Positions 37,373-46,099 of a stretch of 64,000 nucleotides of DNA are shown here, piece after piece. The stretch is from Bacteroidota bacterium. GTDB taxonomy: Bacteria > Bacteroidota > Bacteroidia > Cytophagales > Cyclobacteriaceae. The stretch covers positions 1-64,000 of the forward strand of contig JAFDYT010000004.1 in the NCBI GenBank assembly GCA_018266055.1, read 5' to 3'. The position numbers and the translations under genes are program-made. Each line of letters opens with the position of its first letter. Position 1 is the stretch's first letter. The notes under the pieces are model-generated. The model saw only the letters and a list, made by a program, of their open reading frames with translations. It ran no database searches and had not been told where the DNA came from.

Positions 37373-38065
37373 CTAGTTGATTCCATAGAGTTTTCGTACT
37401 GCTGCGATTTCATGTTCGCCTTTCGCGCGGTTGAGGCTCAACTGAATGTTCTGGTTGTTGAACTTCTTGAGGTCGGCATAGTTTTGTTCGATGCCATCGC
37501 CTGCCTTGTTGATAATCTCCAGTCGCTTGGCATCGCTCATTTGCGTCTTGAATGAATTGATGACCATCATCAATTGCTCAATATTGAATACACTGTCATC
37601 GATGATGCCTGTATAGGTTCGGTACATGTAATCGATTTCCATTTGAGTGAAGTGGTCGTCCTGACTTACCAGGTTCCAGGTGCGTCTGTATTCTTGCACC
37701 AGAAAGACTTGCCGTTCCACAATTTGCCGGATGCGCTGGTAAGTTTGCAGCGTGTTCCGTATGCGCCACAACTCGTCAAAATATTTTTTGTACTGCTGTC
37801 GCTGTTTGTCTGTCCATTGGGCGATTTCCGTCAGCTTCAGTTGGTTGAGTTTATTCTCAATGACCTTCTGTGCATTCTGTAGCCAGATGGTTTTGGTTTG
37901 AATGCGTTGAATCATCAGGTCAAATGCTTTGATGACCCAGATGACCGCTTCTTTGATGATGGCTGCGATGGGTATGGCGGCTTTCGCTTGTTGCGTGGGT
38001 GCCGCTACCAAGATGCAGAAGGTGGCTATCATGCAGGCGGCTATTATTTTTTTTACGTTCTTCAT
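37373..38065 (-). CDS. TraI-like (DUF4141/VirB5-like) conjugation protein, paralogue 1
   Basis: 230 residues: signal peptide (QQAKAA), then a long helical body with IWVIKAFDLMIQRIQTKTIWLQNAQK, RQIVERQVFLVQEYRRTW and MSDAKRLEIINKAGDGIEQNYADLKKFN, typical of the TraI protein of Bacteroidetes elements, the VirB5-like minor pilus or channel component. First of three tandem related genes. Lies 6 bases after traG. Confidence 0.9.
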   Translation of the reverse strand: MKNVKKIIAACMIATFCILVAAPTQQAKAAIPIAAIIKEAVIWVIKAFDLMIQRIQTKTIWLQNAQKVIENKLNQLKLTEIAQWTDKQRQQYKKYFDELWRIRNTLQTYQRIRQIVERQVFLVQEYRRTWNLVSQDDHFTQMEIDYMYRTYTGIIDDSVFNIEQLMMVINSFKTQMSDAKRLEIINKAGDGIEQNYADLKKFNNQNIQLSLNRAKGEHEIAAVRKLYGIN

Positions 38066-38071
38066 AAGCTT

Positions 38072-40576
38072 CTAGTTTTTTGATTGCATTTCGCGGGCGA
38101 GTTGGGCGATGCCTTTGCGCATGTCGCCAAAGCGTTGTGCATATTGTTGCACTTTCATTTTCTCGGATTCCTCGGTGGTGTAGGCCAAGTACTCTTCGAG
38201 CGATACTTCAGTCGCATATACTTTTGAGAGCATCCCGCCCAGGCTGATGAACACTTCTTTGTACTTGCGTGTGGGGTCGTTGCTTTTATTGATGGAAAGC
38301 ACTAACGCCTTTTCCTTTTCTGTCAATCCCAATAATTGTTGGATAGAATCGAACTTGTTCTGGTATTTGCTTTGGTCAAGCAGGATTTTGCAGTCGGAGT
38401 TGTTGATGATAGCCTGCTTGACCACGGGCGAACTGATGATGTCTTCCACCTCCTGCGTTACCACGATGGCTTCTCCATAAAATTTGCGGACGGTTTTGAA
38501 CAAGTACTTGATGTATTCGGCCATGCCTTCTTTGGCGATGGCCTTCCAGGCTTCCTCAATCAAAATCATTTTCCGGATGCCTTTCAGCTTGCGCATCTTG
38601 GAAATGAACACCTCCATGATGATGATGGTGACTACGGGGAAAAGAATCGGGTGGTCTTTGATGTTGTCCAGTTCAAAGACGATGAATCGTTGTTGCAGCA
38701 AGTCGAGGTTTTCAGTAGCGTTTAGTAAGTAGTCAAACTCACCGCCTTTGTAGTAAGGGCGCAGTACGTAGAGAAAGTTTTCCACGTCAAAGTCTTTCTC
38801 TTTGACTTTGTCTTCTTTGAGTACCTGCACAAATTCATCGCGGAGAAATTCATAGAAAGTATCAAAGCATCGTTTGGAAGTGCTCTTACTTGTCTTTTCA
38901 AAATACATTTTCAGCGCAATGGACAGCGCGACATATTCCGAGCGGTTGAAGGTCTCATCGTCTTTTTTCCAAAGGGCGAGCAGAAGCGTTTTAATGCTTT
39001 CTTTTTTCTCTGTGTCGAGGGTATCGCCTTCGCCAATATGGAAAGGATTGAAGCGAAGCGGATTGGACTCACTGTATGTGAAGTAGTACCCATTTACCAA
39101 GTCGCAAAGTCCTTTGTAGGAATGGCCAACATCCACCAACACGATATGCGTGCCCTGTTCATAGTACGAGCGCACCATGTGGTTGGTGAAAAATGATTTG
39201 CCACTGCCGCTGGGGCCAAGGATGAATTTGTTGCGATTGGTGCAGATGCCTTTTTTGATAGGCTCGTCCGAGATGTCCACATGCACGGGCTTACCTGTTA
39301 GCCTATCACCCAGTCGTATCCCAACTGGGCTTAACGATGATTGGTAACTCGTTTCGAGATTTAGAAAACAGGTAGCCTGTTCGGCAAACGTGTCGAAGGT
39401 GTCGTTCATGGGGAAGTCGGCCTCGTTGCCGGGCAAGCCTGCCCAAAAGATTTGTGGTGCCCCATCTGTTTCCTGTTTGGCGATGGCGTCCATTTGAGCC
39501 AACGCGGAGGACACCTGCGTTTTCAGTTCCTTTAATTCAAGGCGATTGTCCGTCCACACCAACACGTTAAAGTGTGCCTTCACGGGAAGACGCTGGGATG
39601 CAATTGCTTCGTTTAAAAAATCATTGGTTGCATCACGGCTGATGGCGTTCTCACGCGAGTACGTGCTTAGCGATTGGAGGCGAAGCCGTTTGCTTTCCAG
39701 TTGTTTGATTGTCTTTTGTACATCACCCAAAAAAATATATTGGTTATAGATATGATTGCAGGGCAGCAACTGACCCAGGGGCGAAGCAAAGCCCACACTA
39801 AACTTGGTCTTGTCGGTGGAGTACTTGTCGTAGTTGATGCGTGAGCCGCATAAGGATGGCAGGTCTTCCACATCGGCCAATGAATACAATTGGCAGCCGT
39901 TGTCGCCAATCCTGAATTCATCCTTGAAGTGAATTTCGCGAAGCAATGGCCTTTCGCTGTCACCGAGCAGAAAGCAAAAGCGTTCGAGTAATCCAGCCTT
40001 CGCTGAGGCTTCGGCAACTGAAGAACCTTCGGCTAGCGAGCCCGCCTTGATTTCACCGCCCACCAAGTCATCATCTGTCAGGCGTTTCAATTTCATGAAG
40101 CCGCTGTCGTTGAGTATGCGTTCCATCTGTGCGGCCTGGTCGAGGAACTCTTGCAGCTTTTGCGGCTTGATGGTCTCCTCGGGAACAATGCTACTACTGA
40201 GCAACGATGAAAAAACGGAACTGGAAGGCTTGCGGTTGGAGGCCTTGCGCGTGAGCATGATGAAGCATTGGTGTTTCAGGAAAGGGCGTTCATTAAAGAA
40301 CCGTTCACTTGACCGCGAAAGGAATGAGTCGCCTGTCGCTTCGAAATCTGCCTGATGTTTAGAAGAGAAAAACCAATCCTGCTTGTGGAAGATGCTGTTG
40401 GCCGGTAGCGTTTTGATGGCTTTCACTAACACCTGATGAAAAGCCTCATACTCCTGGTCGGACAGCGTGAAAATTTCCGGCAAGGTGACTTGATACGCCA
40501 GCGTGGCATCGCCTTGTTTTGATAAGATGCAGTCGTGTTCGACTTTGTAGATGGGGAAGATTTGTTCGAGTGTCAT
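38072..40576 (-). CDS. traG: conjugation ATPase TraG (VirB4 family)
   Basis: 834 residues from ATG 40576 (MTLEQIFPIYKVE), the conserved family start; the longer open frame overlaps traF. The N-terminal TraG_N domain (1-350) is followed by the C-terminal P-loop ATPase: Walker A FILGPSGSGKSFFTNH, Walker B MILIEEAWKAIAKEG, then TQEVEDIISSPVVKQAIINN (motif 3/arginine region). It powers DNA and pilin transfer at the inner membrane. It overlaps no gene at its end but overlaps nothing conserved at its start; gap to traF is 17 bases. Confidence 0.96.
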   Translation of the reverse strand: MTLEQIFPIYKVEHDCILSKQGDATLAYQVTLPEIFTLSDQEYEAFHQVLVKAIKTLPANSIFHKQDWFFSSKHQADFEATGDSFLSRSSERFFNERPFLKHQCFIMLTRKASNRKPSSSVFSSLLSSSIVPEETIKPQKLQEFLDQAAQMERILNDSGFMKLKRLTDDDLVGGEIKAGSLAEGSSVAEASAKAGLLERFCFLLGDSERPLLREIHFKDEFRIGDNGCQLYSLADVEDLPSLCGSRINYDKYSTDKTKFSVGFASPLGQLLPCNHIYNQYIFLGDVQKTIKQLESKRLRLQSLSTYSRENAISRDATNDFLNEAIASQRLPVKAHFNVLVWTDNRLELKELKTQVSSALAQMDAIAKQETDGAPQIFWAGLPGNEADFPMNDTFDTFAEQATCFLNLETSYQSSLSPVGIRLGDRLTGKPVHVDISDEPIKKGICTNRNKFILGPSGSGKSFFTNHMVRSYYEQGTHIVLVDVGHSYKGLCDLVNGYYFTYSESNPLRFNPFHIGEGDTLDTEKKESIKTLLLALWKKDDETFNRSEYVALSIALKMYFEKTSKSTSKRCFDTFYEFLRDEFVQVLKEDKVKEKDFDVENFLYVLRPYYKGGEFDYLLNATENLDLLQQRFIVFELDNIKDHPILFPVVTIIIMEVFISKMRKLKGIRKMILIEEAWKAIAKEGMAEYIKYLFKTVRKFYGEAIVVTQEVEDIISSPVVKQAIINNSDCKILLDQSKYQNKFDSIQQLLGLTEKEKALVLSINKSNDPTRKYKEVFISLGGMLSKVYATEVSLEEYLAYTTEESEKMKVQQYAQRFGDMRKGIAQLAREMQSKN

Positions 40577-40593
40577 AGGATGCCGGTTTCTGG

Positions 40594-40926
40594 TTACTGG
40601 TTCTTGGAAGACATTTTTAAATTCAGAAACAACTTGCGCGAGGAGGCTTTCAGGAAAACCGGGAGGCTGCGTTTGGCCATCTTTTTTATCAGGCCGTACT
40701 GACCGTAGGTGTCGCTCATGCGATAGACAGTCATGAACAATGCAGTGCCCAACACACCCGTGATGCCGAGGCATACGAACATGTTCACTCCTATTATATA
40801 GAGTGCAGCAAAAAGAATGAGCAGGACAATCAGGCCTATGGCCAAGTAGGCGATGTATTGGGCTTTGAGTCCTTTGAACTCAATCGGCTTGTTGATGCCT
40901 TTGTTGATTTTGTAGATACTAGACAT
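40594..40926 (-). CDS. traF: conjugative transposon protein TraF (DUF4133)
   Basis: 110 residues from ATG 40926 (MSSIYKINKGINKPIEFKGL, the standard DUF4133 start). Two adjacent transmembrane helices (about 26-66) follow, then a basic tail. VirB3-like inner-membrane component. The 3' end of the gene runs through a low-complexity tggttactggtt-like stretch, which may have altered its last residues. Upstream gap (40927-41011) is a gagac-rich low-complexity spacer. Confidence 0.93.
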   Translation of the reverse strand: MSSIYKINKGINKPIEFKGLKAQYIAYLAIGLIVLLILFAALYIIGVNMFVCLGITGVLGTALFMTVYRMSDTYGQYGLIKKMAKRSLPVFLKASSRKLFLNLKMSSKNQ

Positions 40927-41011
40927 AAGAGTTAAGACATGAGACATTAGATGTGAGACTTGAGACCTAGATGATTCACTCAGACTTTACTGTTTTTAAA
41001 CCAAGTGAGAT

Positions 41012-41347
41012 TTACAAACCGAAGAATGACCGGAGTACAGTTGCTACGATTACGAGAAAGACACAGCTGCCAAACCAGGCGGCTGCTACTTTGCCAGTGT
41101 CGGGGTCACCACTGTTCCACTTTTGATAAACTTTGATAGCGCCCACCAGTCCGAGGATGGCACCGATAGCATACATTAAATTCGTTCCCGTGGCGAAGTA
41201 ACTTCGCACGCGCATGGTGGCTTCGTTAATGCCTGCGTTGCCGTCTTGTGCGTGTGCCGGAATAAATAGTGTGAGGTAGTACACCAACAGTGCGAGCGCG
41301 AAGGCCTTGCCTTTGTGGAGTAGTCGGAGGATTGTTTTTCTGTTCAT
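41012..41347 (-). CDS. traE: conjugative transposon protein TraE (DUF4134)
   Basis: 111 residues from ATG 41347 (MNRKTILRLLHKG). Signal peptide ending HAQDG, then GINEATMRVRSYFATGTNLMYAIGAILGLVGAIKVYQKW and a second helix (AAAWFGSCVFLVIVATVLRSFFG). This is the DUF4134 pilin-like VirB2 equivalent. Starts 35 bases after the gene upstream. Confidence 0.95.
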   Translation of the reverse strand: MNRKTILRLLHKGKAFALALLVYYLTLFIPAHAQDGNAGINEATMRVRSYFATGTNLMYAIGAILGLVGAIKVYQKWNSGDPDTGKVAAAWFGSCVFLVIVATVLRSFFGL

Positions 41348-41382
41348 GTGATTTGATTGATTTTGATGGTGAATGATTTTCG

Positions 41383-41925
41383 TTATGGATTGTGCCACCA
41401 CTGTTTGACTTCGTTCAGTCCGATATCAAAGTGGCAGTCGTCTTTGCAGGTAGTGTGAATGACGATGGTGACCGCCTCGCGGAAGGGGCTGTCACGGACG
41501 TTTGGATAATGTTCGAGCAAGGATTTAAAGAGCGTGATGCTTTCTTGTTGCGGGCTGTTGTTTTCCGCAATCATCTCCGCCAGCGTTTTGATTTCCTGTA
41601 AGAGGTCGGCTACGGAACCAGTGATAAGTTTTATGTCGGCAGGTGGTTGGTCGACTTCCTCGTCTTGCGTAGCGGGACCGAAGTTCATCTCGTCCGCCTC
41701 CACGGTTTGTTTGCGGATGGGGCGTGCGGGCTCGGGTTGTATTTTGCCCATCAGGTTGGGCAGGGACGGTTTTGATTCGGGTGCGGTGGTTTTTGTCTTA
41801 CCGCGATTATTGACCCACGCTAAAATTTCGCGGTGATAGAAGATAACGGTTGTGATGAGGTAGTAGCCGCCTATGAGCAGGCCTGCTGTCGTTAAAAATT
41901 GTTCCCATGAGATTGCGTTGAACAT
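41383..41925 (-). CDS. membrane-anchored protein at the head of the tra operon, unknown
   Basis: 180 residues. One transmembrane helix at about 11-31 (LLIGGYYLITTVIFYH), a proline/charged linker (40-95), then a small C-terminal domain (100-180: ADLLQEIKTLAEMI, HYPNVRDSPFREAVTIVIHTTCKDDCHFDIGLNEVKQWW). Proteins with this layout precede TraE in many Bacteroidetes elements and have no assigned role. First gene of the tra operon; 94 bases separate it from the broken sigma gene. Confidence 0.8.
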   Translation of the reverse strand: MFNAISWEQFLTTAGLLIGGYYLITTVIFYHREILAWVNNRGKTKTTAPESKPSLPNLMGKIQPEPARPIRKQTVEADEMNFGPATQDEEVDQPPADIKLITGSVADLLQEIKTLAEMIAENNSPQQESITLFKSLLEHYPNVRDSPFREAVTIVIHTTCKDDCHFDIGLNEVKQWWHNP

Positions 41926-42019
41926 AGCCCCGGTGGTTAATTGCCGAGGCGAAGGTGCAGCGGGCTACGAGGCCGTGTTCACAAGTTGGGGGGAAGTGGG
42001 GTGAGATTTTTTAAATCTA

Positions 42020-42571
42020 TCATGCTATTTCCATCAAGTCTTTCGGGTATTGACGAAGGAGGTCGAAAGCTTGAGAAATGTACGTCTCCACTGTGCGTTT
42101 GGAAATGTGCATTCGCTGGGCGATTTCGGTATTGGAAAGATTCTCCGATAAGCGCAGTGCTTGGCGGCAGCGCTCGGGTAGTTGGGTGGTGAGGGCGTTG
42201 ATTTTCTCGCGTAGTATTTCGGGATGGCGATGCGGCTCGGGCGTGTTTTCGTAGGCAGTTTCGAAGAGACGGTAGTGCTCCTCATATTTTCGTTTTACTT
42301 TTTCATGTTTCACGTGGCGAATAAGGACATATCGCACCGATGAGAAAAGATTGGCACGGATTGAAGTGATTTCAAGTTACGCCCTGCGCATCCATAGCGA
42401 AACGAATACATCCTGCACGATTTCTTCGGCTGTCTCTGAATCCGCGTTTTTGCGAGCAAAGGCAATAAGGTCGGCTACATGGGTGCGGTAAATGGATTCA
42501 AAGGCGGATTTGTTGCCTTCTCGCAAAAGGCGGATGCGTAATTGGTCGCTGAATGGGTCAATTTTGTTCAC
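42020..42571 (-). pseudogene. ECF sigma factor interrupted by an in-frame TAA
   Basis: The frame opens with GTG at 42571 (no ATG is available after the stop just upstream) and reads region 2 (FESIYRTHVADLIAFARKNADSETAEEIVQDVFVSLWMRRA). TAA occurs at 42379-42377, after which the same frame continues (LEITSIRANLFSSVRYVLIRHVK) through region 4 (LPERCRQALRLSENLSNTEIAQRMHISKRTVETYIS). Restoring one codon, probably GAA, gives a 183-residue Bacteroidetes ECF factor. The downstream half could still be made from an internal start but would lack region 2. It sits where elements of this type carry a regulator of tra expression. Confidence 0.85.
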
Positions 42572-42586
42572 TTATCCTATGGTAAG
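42571..42586 (-). promoter_or_regulatory. FNR-box-like palindrome at the start of the broken sigma gene
   Basis: On the minus strand cttaccataggataag, 15 of 16 bases identical to the site at 58696. It has TTACC-N4-GATAA half-sites and ends on the first base of the GTG start. A bound regulator here would block transcription or initiation. Confidence 0.55.
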
Positions 42587-42661
42587 TGGAGTGATAGCGG
42601 TAGTGTGAAGCTCAACAAACTATCGTTCAATGACAAATATGTCATTAATATTTTATGACCT

Positions 42662-42850
42662 TTGTGTGAGTATTGCTATGTGTCACAAATCAGAGTTGAC
42701 GCCAATCTGACCCAAGAAGAGTTTTACAACGACACAGGCATTCATATTGGGCGAATCGAAACCGCCACGTCAAATATTTCAGTTAGTACGCTGGATGCGA
42801 TTTGCAAGTATTTCAAAATCGGGTTGGAACAGTTTTTTAGGAGTTTGTAA
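42662..42850 (+). CDS. short XRE-type HTH regulator, N-terminally reduced
   Basis: From TTG 42662, or GTG 42680, the frame encodes a Cro/C1 helix-turn-helix: NLTQEEFYNDTGIHIGRIE is the HTH, followed by NISVSTLDAICKYFKIGLEQFF. Intact relatives start about 10 residues earlier with a helix ending in I-R-x-L-R; here only QIRV remains and there is no ATG in frame, with a stop at 42656. It may use a non-ATG start or be decaying. It lies about 110 bases before the nuclease/Argonaute pair and on the same strand, so it is a candidate regulator of it. Confidence 0.6.
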   Translation: MCEYCYVSQIRVDANLTQEEFYNDTGIHIGRIETATSNISVSTLDAICKYFKIGLEQFFRSL

Positions 42851-42957
42851 ACATTCCGTACAACCTGTCAATCGGATTCTAAAGTCTGCTATTGGCCAGA
42901 TTTCGTAAATTTACAAGGGAGGCCTCTATGGATTAAAACTACTCCTTGGATATTGTT

Positions 42958-44316
42958 ATGGGCAAGATTGTTAATGATACTCATATTATTGGAGAACGAG
43001 GCGTAATTCGGTTTCACGACTATTGTAATAGCCATTACCCATACATAAGCTTTCGAGAAGTGTTGAGAAATGACTTTGGGATTGATGGAGAAGTGGAACT
43101 TGTCAGAATCAATGAAGAAGGAAAGAAGGAAATTTCGGGAGAGCTATTAAAAGTTCAGATTAAATCCTCACTTGGCAGAGGATACTTGAGGAAGCGCTCG
43201 GATGGTACTTTTGCTTTCAACGCTAAAAAAGTTGACTTAGAGTATTGGTCGAAACATAGTTTAGATGTACTTCTAATTATTTATGACGATGAAACAGAAA
43301 CTCTTTATGCTAAGAAAATAAAACAGGCGGACTACTTAGGGGCAAAGAAAAAATCATACCCCATTGAATTTTCTAAAGAAAATATTCTAGAGAAGGGTAA
43401 GAATGACTTTGTAAGCAGGTTCTCAAGCGATTTTAAGGCGAGAGTGAGTTTTGACAGTCCAGAAACTATCACTACTAATCTATTGTACATAAAATACCAT
43501 CCCAGACGTCTGTTCTTCTATGAATCTAAGTTCACAACAAAAAAGGAATTGTTTAAGAATTTCCCAGAAGCTAGCGAAGCTCCATATTTTTTACTCTATA
43601 ACAAGACGATCATTACAGGATATCACTTATTACCTACTTTTAAGAAATTCTGTGATTATTCTCTTATCAATGATAAGCCCGTAATTGTTGAGTATGAGGA
43701 CTTAGTGAAAAACCAAGTATATCGAAGAAATTTTATTGAACTACTAAATATTGTCTTCAAAGACTTTGTATCAACTAAGGGTATTTGGTTCAACCGCGAC
43801 TATAGACGTTATTATTTTTCAAAGCCTAAAGAGAGTAACGAACGAAGTATCTCAAAGACTTCTATAAAAACAGGTAAGATAGCTCCCAAGAAAGTTGTCA
43901 CATTTCATAAATATGGAAAAGATGAATTCTATAGGCACATAGCCTTTGAAATTGACTATGTTTTTAATCTCGGATCGTGGTATGTAATTCTGAATCCAAA
44001 GTACTTATTTACTCTTGACGGCAAAACTACCCTGGCTCCAGCAAAAATTACTAAGTACACTAATTTTCTCACTGCTAACGAGTGGAATAATCAAGTTCAA
44101 GACCAGCTCTATGTATTATTGAACTACCTAACCAATTCCGAAGGCGGTATAGAAGTAGCGTCAACTCAGGAAATTAAATTTCTTATTTCAAAATTTATAC
44201 ATCAAAATGTCAACTTTGGAATACCCTCTGATTTACCGGAAATGCGTATCTCTAAAAGTCGAGTGAAAGCTGAGAAGGCAAGTGTTGAGAAAAGTAAGCA
44301 ACAGAAATTATTTTAA
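42958..44316 (+). CDS. DUF4365 nuclease with APAZ-like C-terminus, partner of short Argonaute
   Basis: 452 residues from ATG 42958 (a TTG at 42946 is also in frame). Residues 1-130 match DUF4365, a PD-(D/E)XK-like nuclease fold: helix with E13, then FGIDGEVELV (D43, E45) and KVQIKSS (Q67, K69), as expected for the active site. The remaining 300 residues (about 150-450) have no enzyme motif and occupy the place of the APAZ domain that binds short Argonautes (NPKYLFTLDGKT, EWNNQVQDQLYVLLNYL). In SPARDA systems this protein is the effector that cuts DNA and RNA once the Argonaute recognises invading DNA. The stop is one base before the Argonaute ATG. The operon is clearly A/T-richer than the tra genes, a sign of separate acquisition. 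Confidence 0.8.
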   Translation: MGKIVNDTHIIGERGVIRFHDYCNSHYPYISFREVLRNDFGIDGEVELVRINEEGKKEISGELLKVQIKSSLGRGYLRKRSDGTFAFNAKKVDLEYWSKHSLDVLLIIYDDETETLYAKKIKQADYLGAKKKSYPIEFSKENILEKGKNDFVSRFSSDFKARVSFDSPETITTNLLYIKYHPRRLFFYESKFTTKKELFKNFPEASEAPYFLLYNKTIITGYHLLPTFKKFCDYSLINDKPVIVEYEDLVKNQVYRRNFIELLNIVFKDFVSTKGIWFNRDYRRYYFSKPKESNERSISKTSIKTGKIAPKKVVTFHKYGKDEFYRHIAFEIDYVFNLGSWYVILNPKYLFTLDGKTTLAPAKITKYTNFLTANEWNNQVQDQLYVLLNYLTNSEGGIEVASTQEIKFLISKFIHQNVNFGIPSDLPEMRISKSRVKAEKASVEKSKQQKLF

Positions 44317-44317
44317 A

Positions 44318-45955
44318 ATGGAACAGTTTCACACCGAATTGCTTCGAGAACCATTGTTAGAATTTGGCGATGAGTTTCTTACTTCTGATCCGAAAACTGG
44401 AATCTCTAGGAGCGGCTTTTTTTCGGTTTCAAATAATGCTCATAGATCAGAGATACATTATGCTATCATTGGAACCAATGCGCATATTGAAGGAACTAAA
44501 GAGTGGATTATTCAATTTGAGAAATTCATTGCCGCATCAATTGAGTATAAAGAGCAAGATCGGTCGCTGGGTGATGATCAGTCGTCAATCCCAGAAATTG
44601 TCGATGGTGAAGTAAAAGAACATTCAGAGCAAATTGAACCTAATGAAGTAGAAATTACAGAAAGTCAACTCCATTCTATGTTTAATGACGTAGGCACTGA
44701 TTGGCAAGTTGAAGATGAGGAGCCGACCTTTGAGTTAAATAAAAGAATGAACCCTGATTTCCCAGGTTTTACAGAGAACACAGCTTTTAAGTGTAGGTTT
44801 ATCAATGATGACTCCAACAACAAACCCATCCGCGAACTAGCGATTAATGCTATTCTTGAAAGTGATGTGGGCAAATTGGATAAAGCCTTACAAATTGCAG
44901 ATCTTTACCTCAACGCCTATAAGCGAATACTTGAAGACAGCATTTCCAAACCGAACATCTGCGTTGTAATGATTCCTTCGGGAGTTTTCAAAAAACTCTC
45001 ATCAATTAGATACACAAATGGAAAATACTTTAATCTCAGGAGATATCTGAAGTCTCAGCTTATTACTCAATCCAACGCAATACCTGTTCAAATTCTACTT
45101 GAAGACACAATAACCGGTAAGAAAAAATCCCTTCAAGATATGTCTATGCAGGCATGGAATTTTGTAACAGCCAGCTATTATAAAAATGGGGGTATTCCTT
45201 GGACTATTACTCTGAAGGATAAGACTACCTGCTTTATAGGTATTAGCTTTCATAGAGTTCAAGACCCAGATAAAAATCTTGTGCGGTCAAGCATTGCCCA
45301 AGCATTCAACTACGAAGGCAAAGGGATAATCTTTATAGGTAAGCAGTTTGAATGGGATCCAGATTCGACTAATACCCCAGCTCCTCATTTAACCTATTCG
45401 TATGCCGAAGAATTAATTCAGAATATCTTAGCTGAATACAAAAAATATAATAAGGTGCCTCCAGCTCGTGTAGTGATTCATAAGACTACCGATTTCTGGG
45501 ATGCGTCTGTTCATGTTGAATATGCGGAAGCTGAAGGTTTTAGGTCAGGTATAAATAAGGCTCTAGGGGATGATGTTGAGATTGATTTAGTCTCAATCAA
45601 GTCTTCCAAGATTAAGTTATTAAGAAGTCGCGGCAAATATCCAGTACTCCGAGGTTCACTAATGAAACTTAGCGACAAATACGGATTGTTGTATACCACT
45701 GGGTACATTCCATATTTTGAGTCTTATCCAGGTGTTCACATTCCGAGAGGAATAGAAGTTAGCATTTATTCAGGTGATAGCACAATTAAGAAAGTATGCG
45801 AGGAAATATTAGCATTGACAAAACTAAATTTTAACAATTGCAGTTTTTACGATAGTCTACCTATTACCATCAGGTTTGCTCAGCGAGTTGGAGAAATAAT
45901 CCAGTATATGCCAGAGGAAGTTACCCCTCCAAATAAATACTATTTTTATATGTGA
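44318..45955 (+). CDS. short prokaryotic Argonaute (MID-PIWI), catalytically inactive
   Basis: 545 residues from ATG 44318 (MEQFHTELLREPLLEFG, the typical opening of MID-PIWI proteins: EPLLEFG and DPKTGI). The MID domain (about 215-300) has RRYLKSQLITQSNAIPVQILLED and ASYYKNGGIPW. PIWI follows: CFIGISFHRV at 305 has Ser310 where an active Argonaute has the first catalytic Asp, and RVVIHKTTDFW at 384 lacks the second. The end SLPITIRFAQRVGEII and YMPEEV...YFYM is a standard PIWI C-terminus. There are no N or PAZ domains. An acidic insertion (about 78-145) is unusual. It would bind a guide and, with the nuclease upstream, trigger abortive immunity. Confidence 0.9.
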   Translation: MEQFHTELLREPLLEFGDEFLTSDPKTGISRSGFFSVSNNAHRSEIHYAIIGTNAHIEGTKEWIIQFEKFIAASIEYKEQDRSLGDDQSSIPEIVDGEVKEHSEQIEPNEVEITESQLHSMFNDVGTDWQVEDEEPTFELNKRMNPDFPGFTENTAFKCRFINDDSNNKPIRELAINAILESDVGKLDKALQIADLYLNAYKRILEDSISKPNICVVMIPSGVFKKLSSIRYTNGKYFNLRRYLKSQLITQSNAIPVQILLEDTITGKKKSLQDMSMQAWNFVTASYYKNGGIPWTITLKDKTTCFIGISFHRVQDPDKNLVRSSIAQAFNYEGKGIIFIGKQFEWDPDSTNTPAPHLTYSYAEELIQNILAEYKKYNKVPPARVVIHKTTDFWDASVHVEYAEAEGFRSGINKALGDDVEIDLVSIKSSKIKLLRSRGKYPVLRGSLMKLSDKYGLLYTTGYIPYFESYPGVHIPRGIEVSIYSGDSTIKKVCEEILALTKLNFNNCSFYDSLPITIRFAQRVGEIIQYMPEEVTPPNKYYFYM

Positions 45956-46099
45956 GATGGGGCTAAGAGTCCCTTAAATGGCTTTGTCAATCCGTCCCTC
46001 GCTACCTCATACCCCAGCAACTGTTCCTTCGCTATCTGATGCCCCAACTGTTTTTCCAAGCGGCTTTCATTTGTTTATCGTAGGCCTCGTTGTTCAAAC

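Noticed and set aside
42020..42571. Two separate genes for the sigma-factor halves
   Set aside because: Both halves are in the same frame, contiguous, and together make one normal ECF factor; the second half alone lacks region 2.
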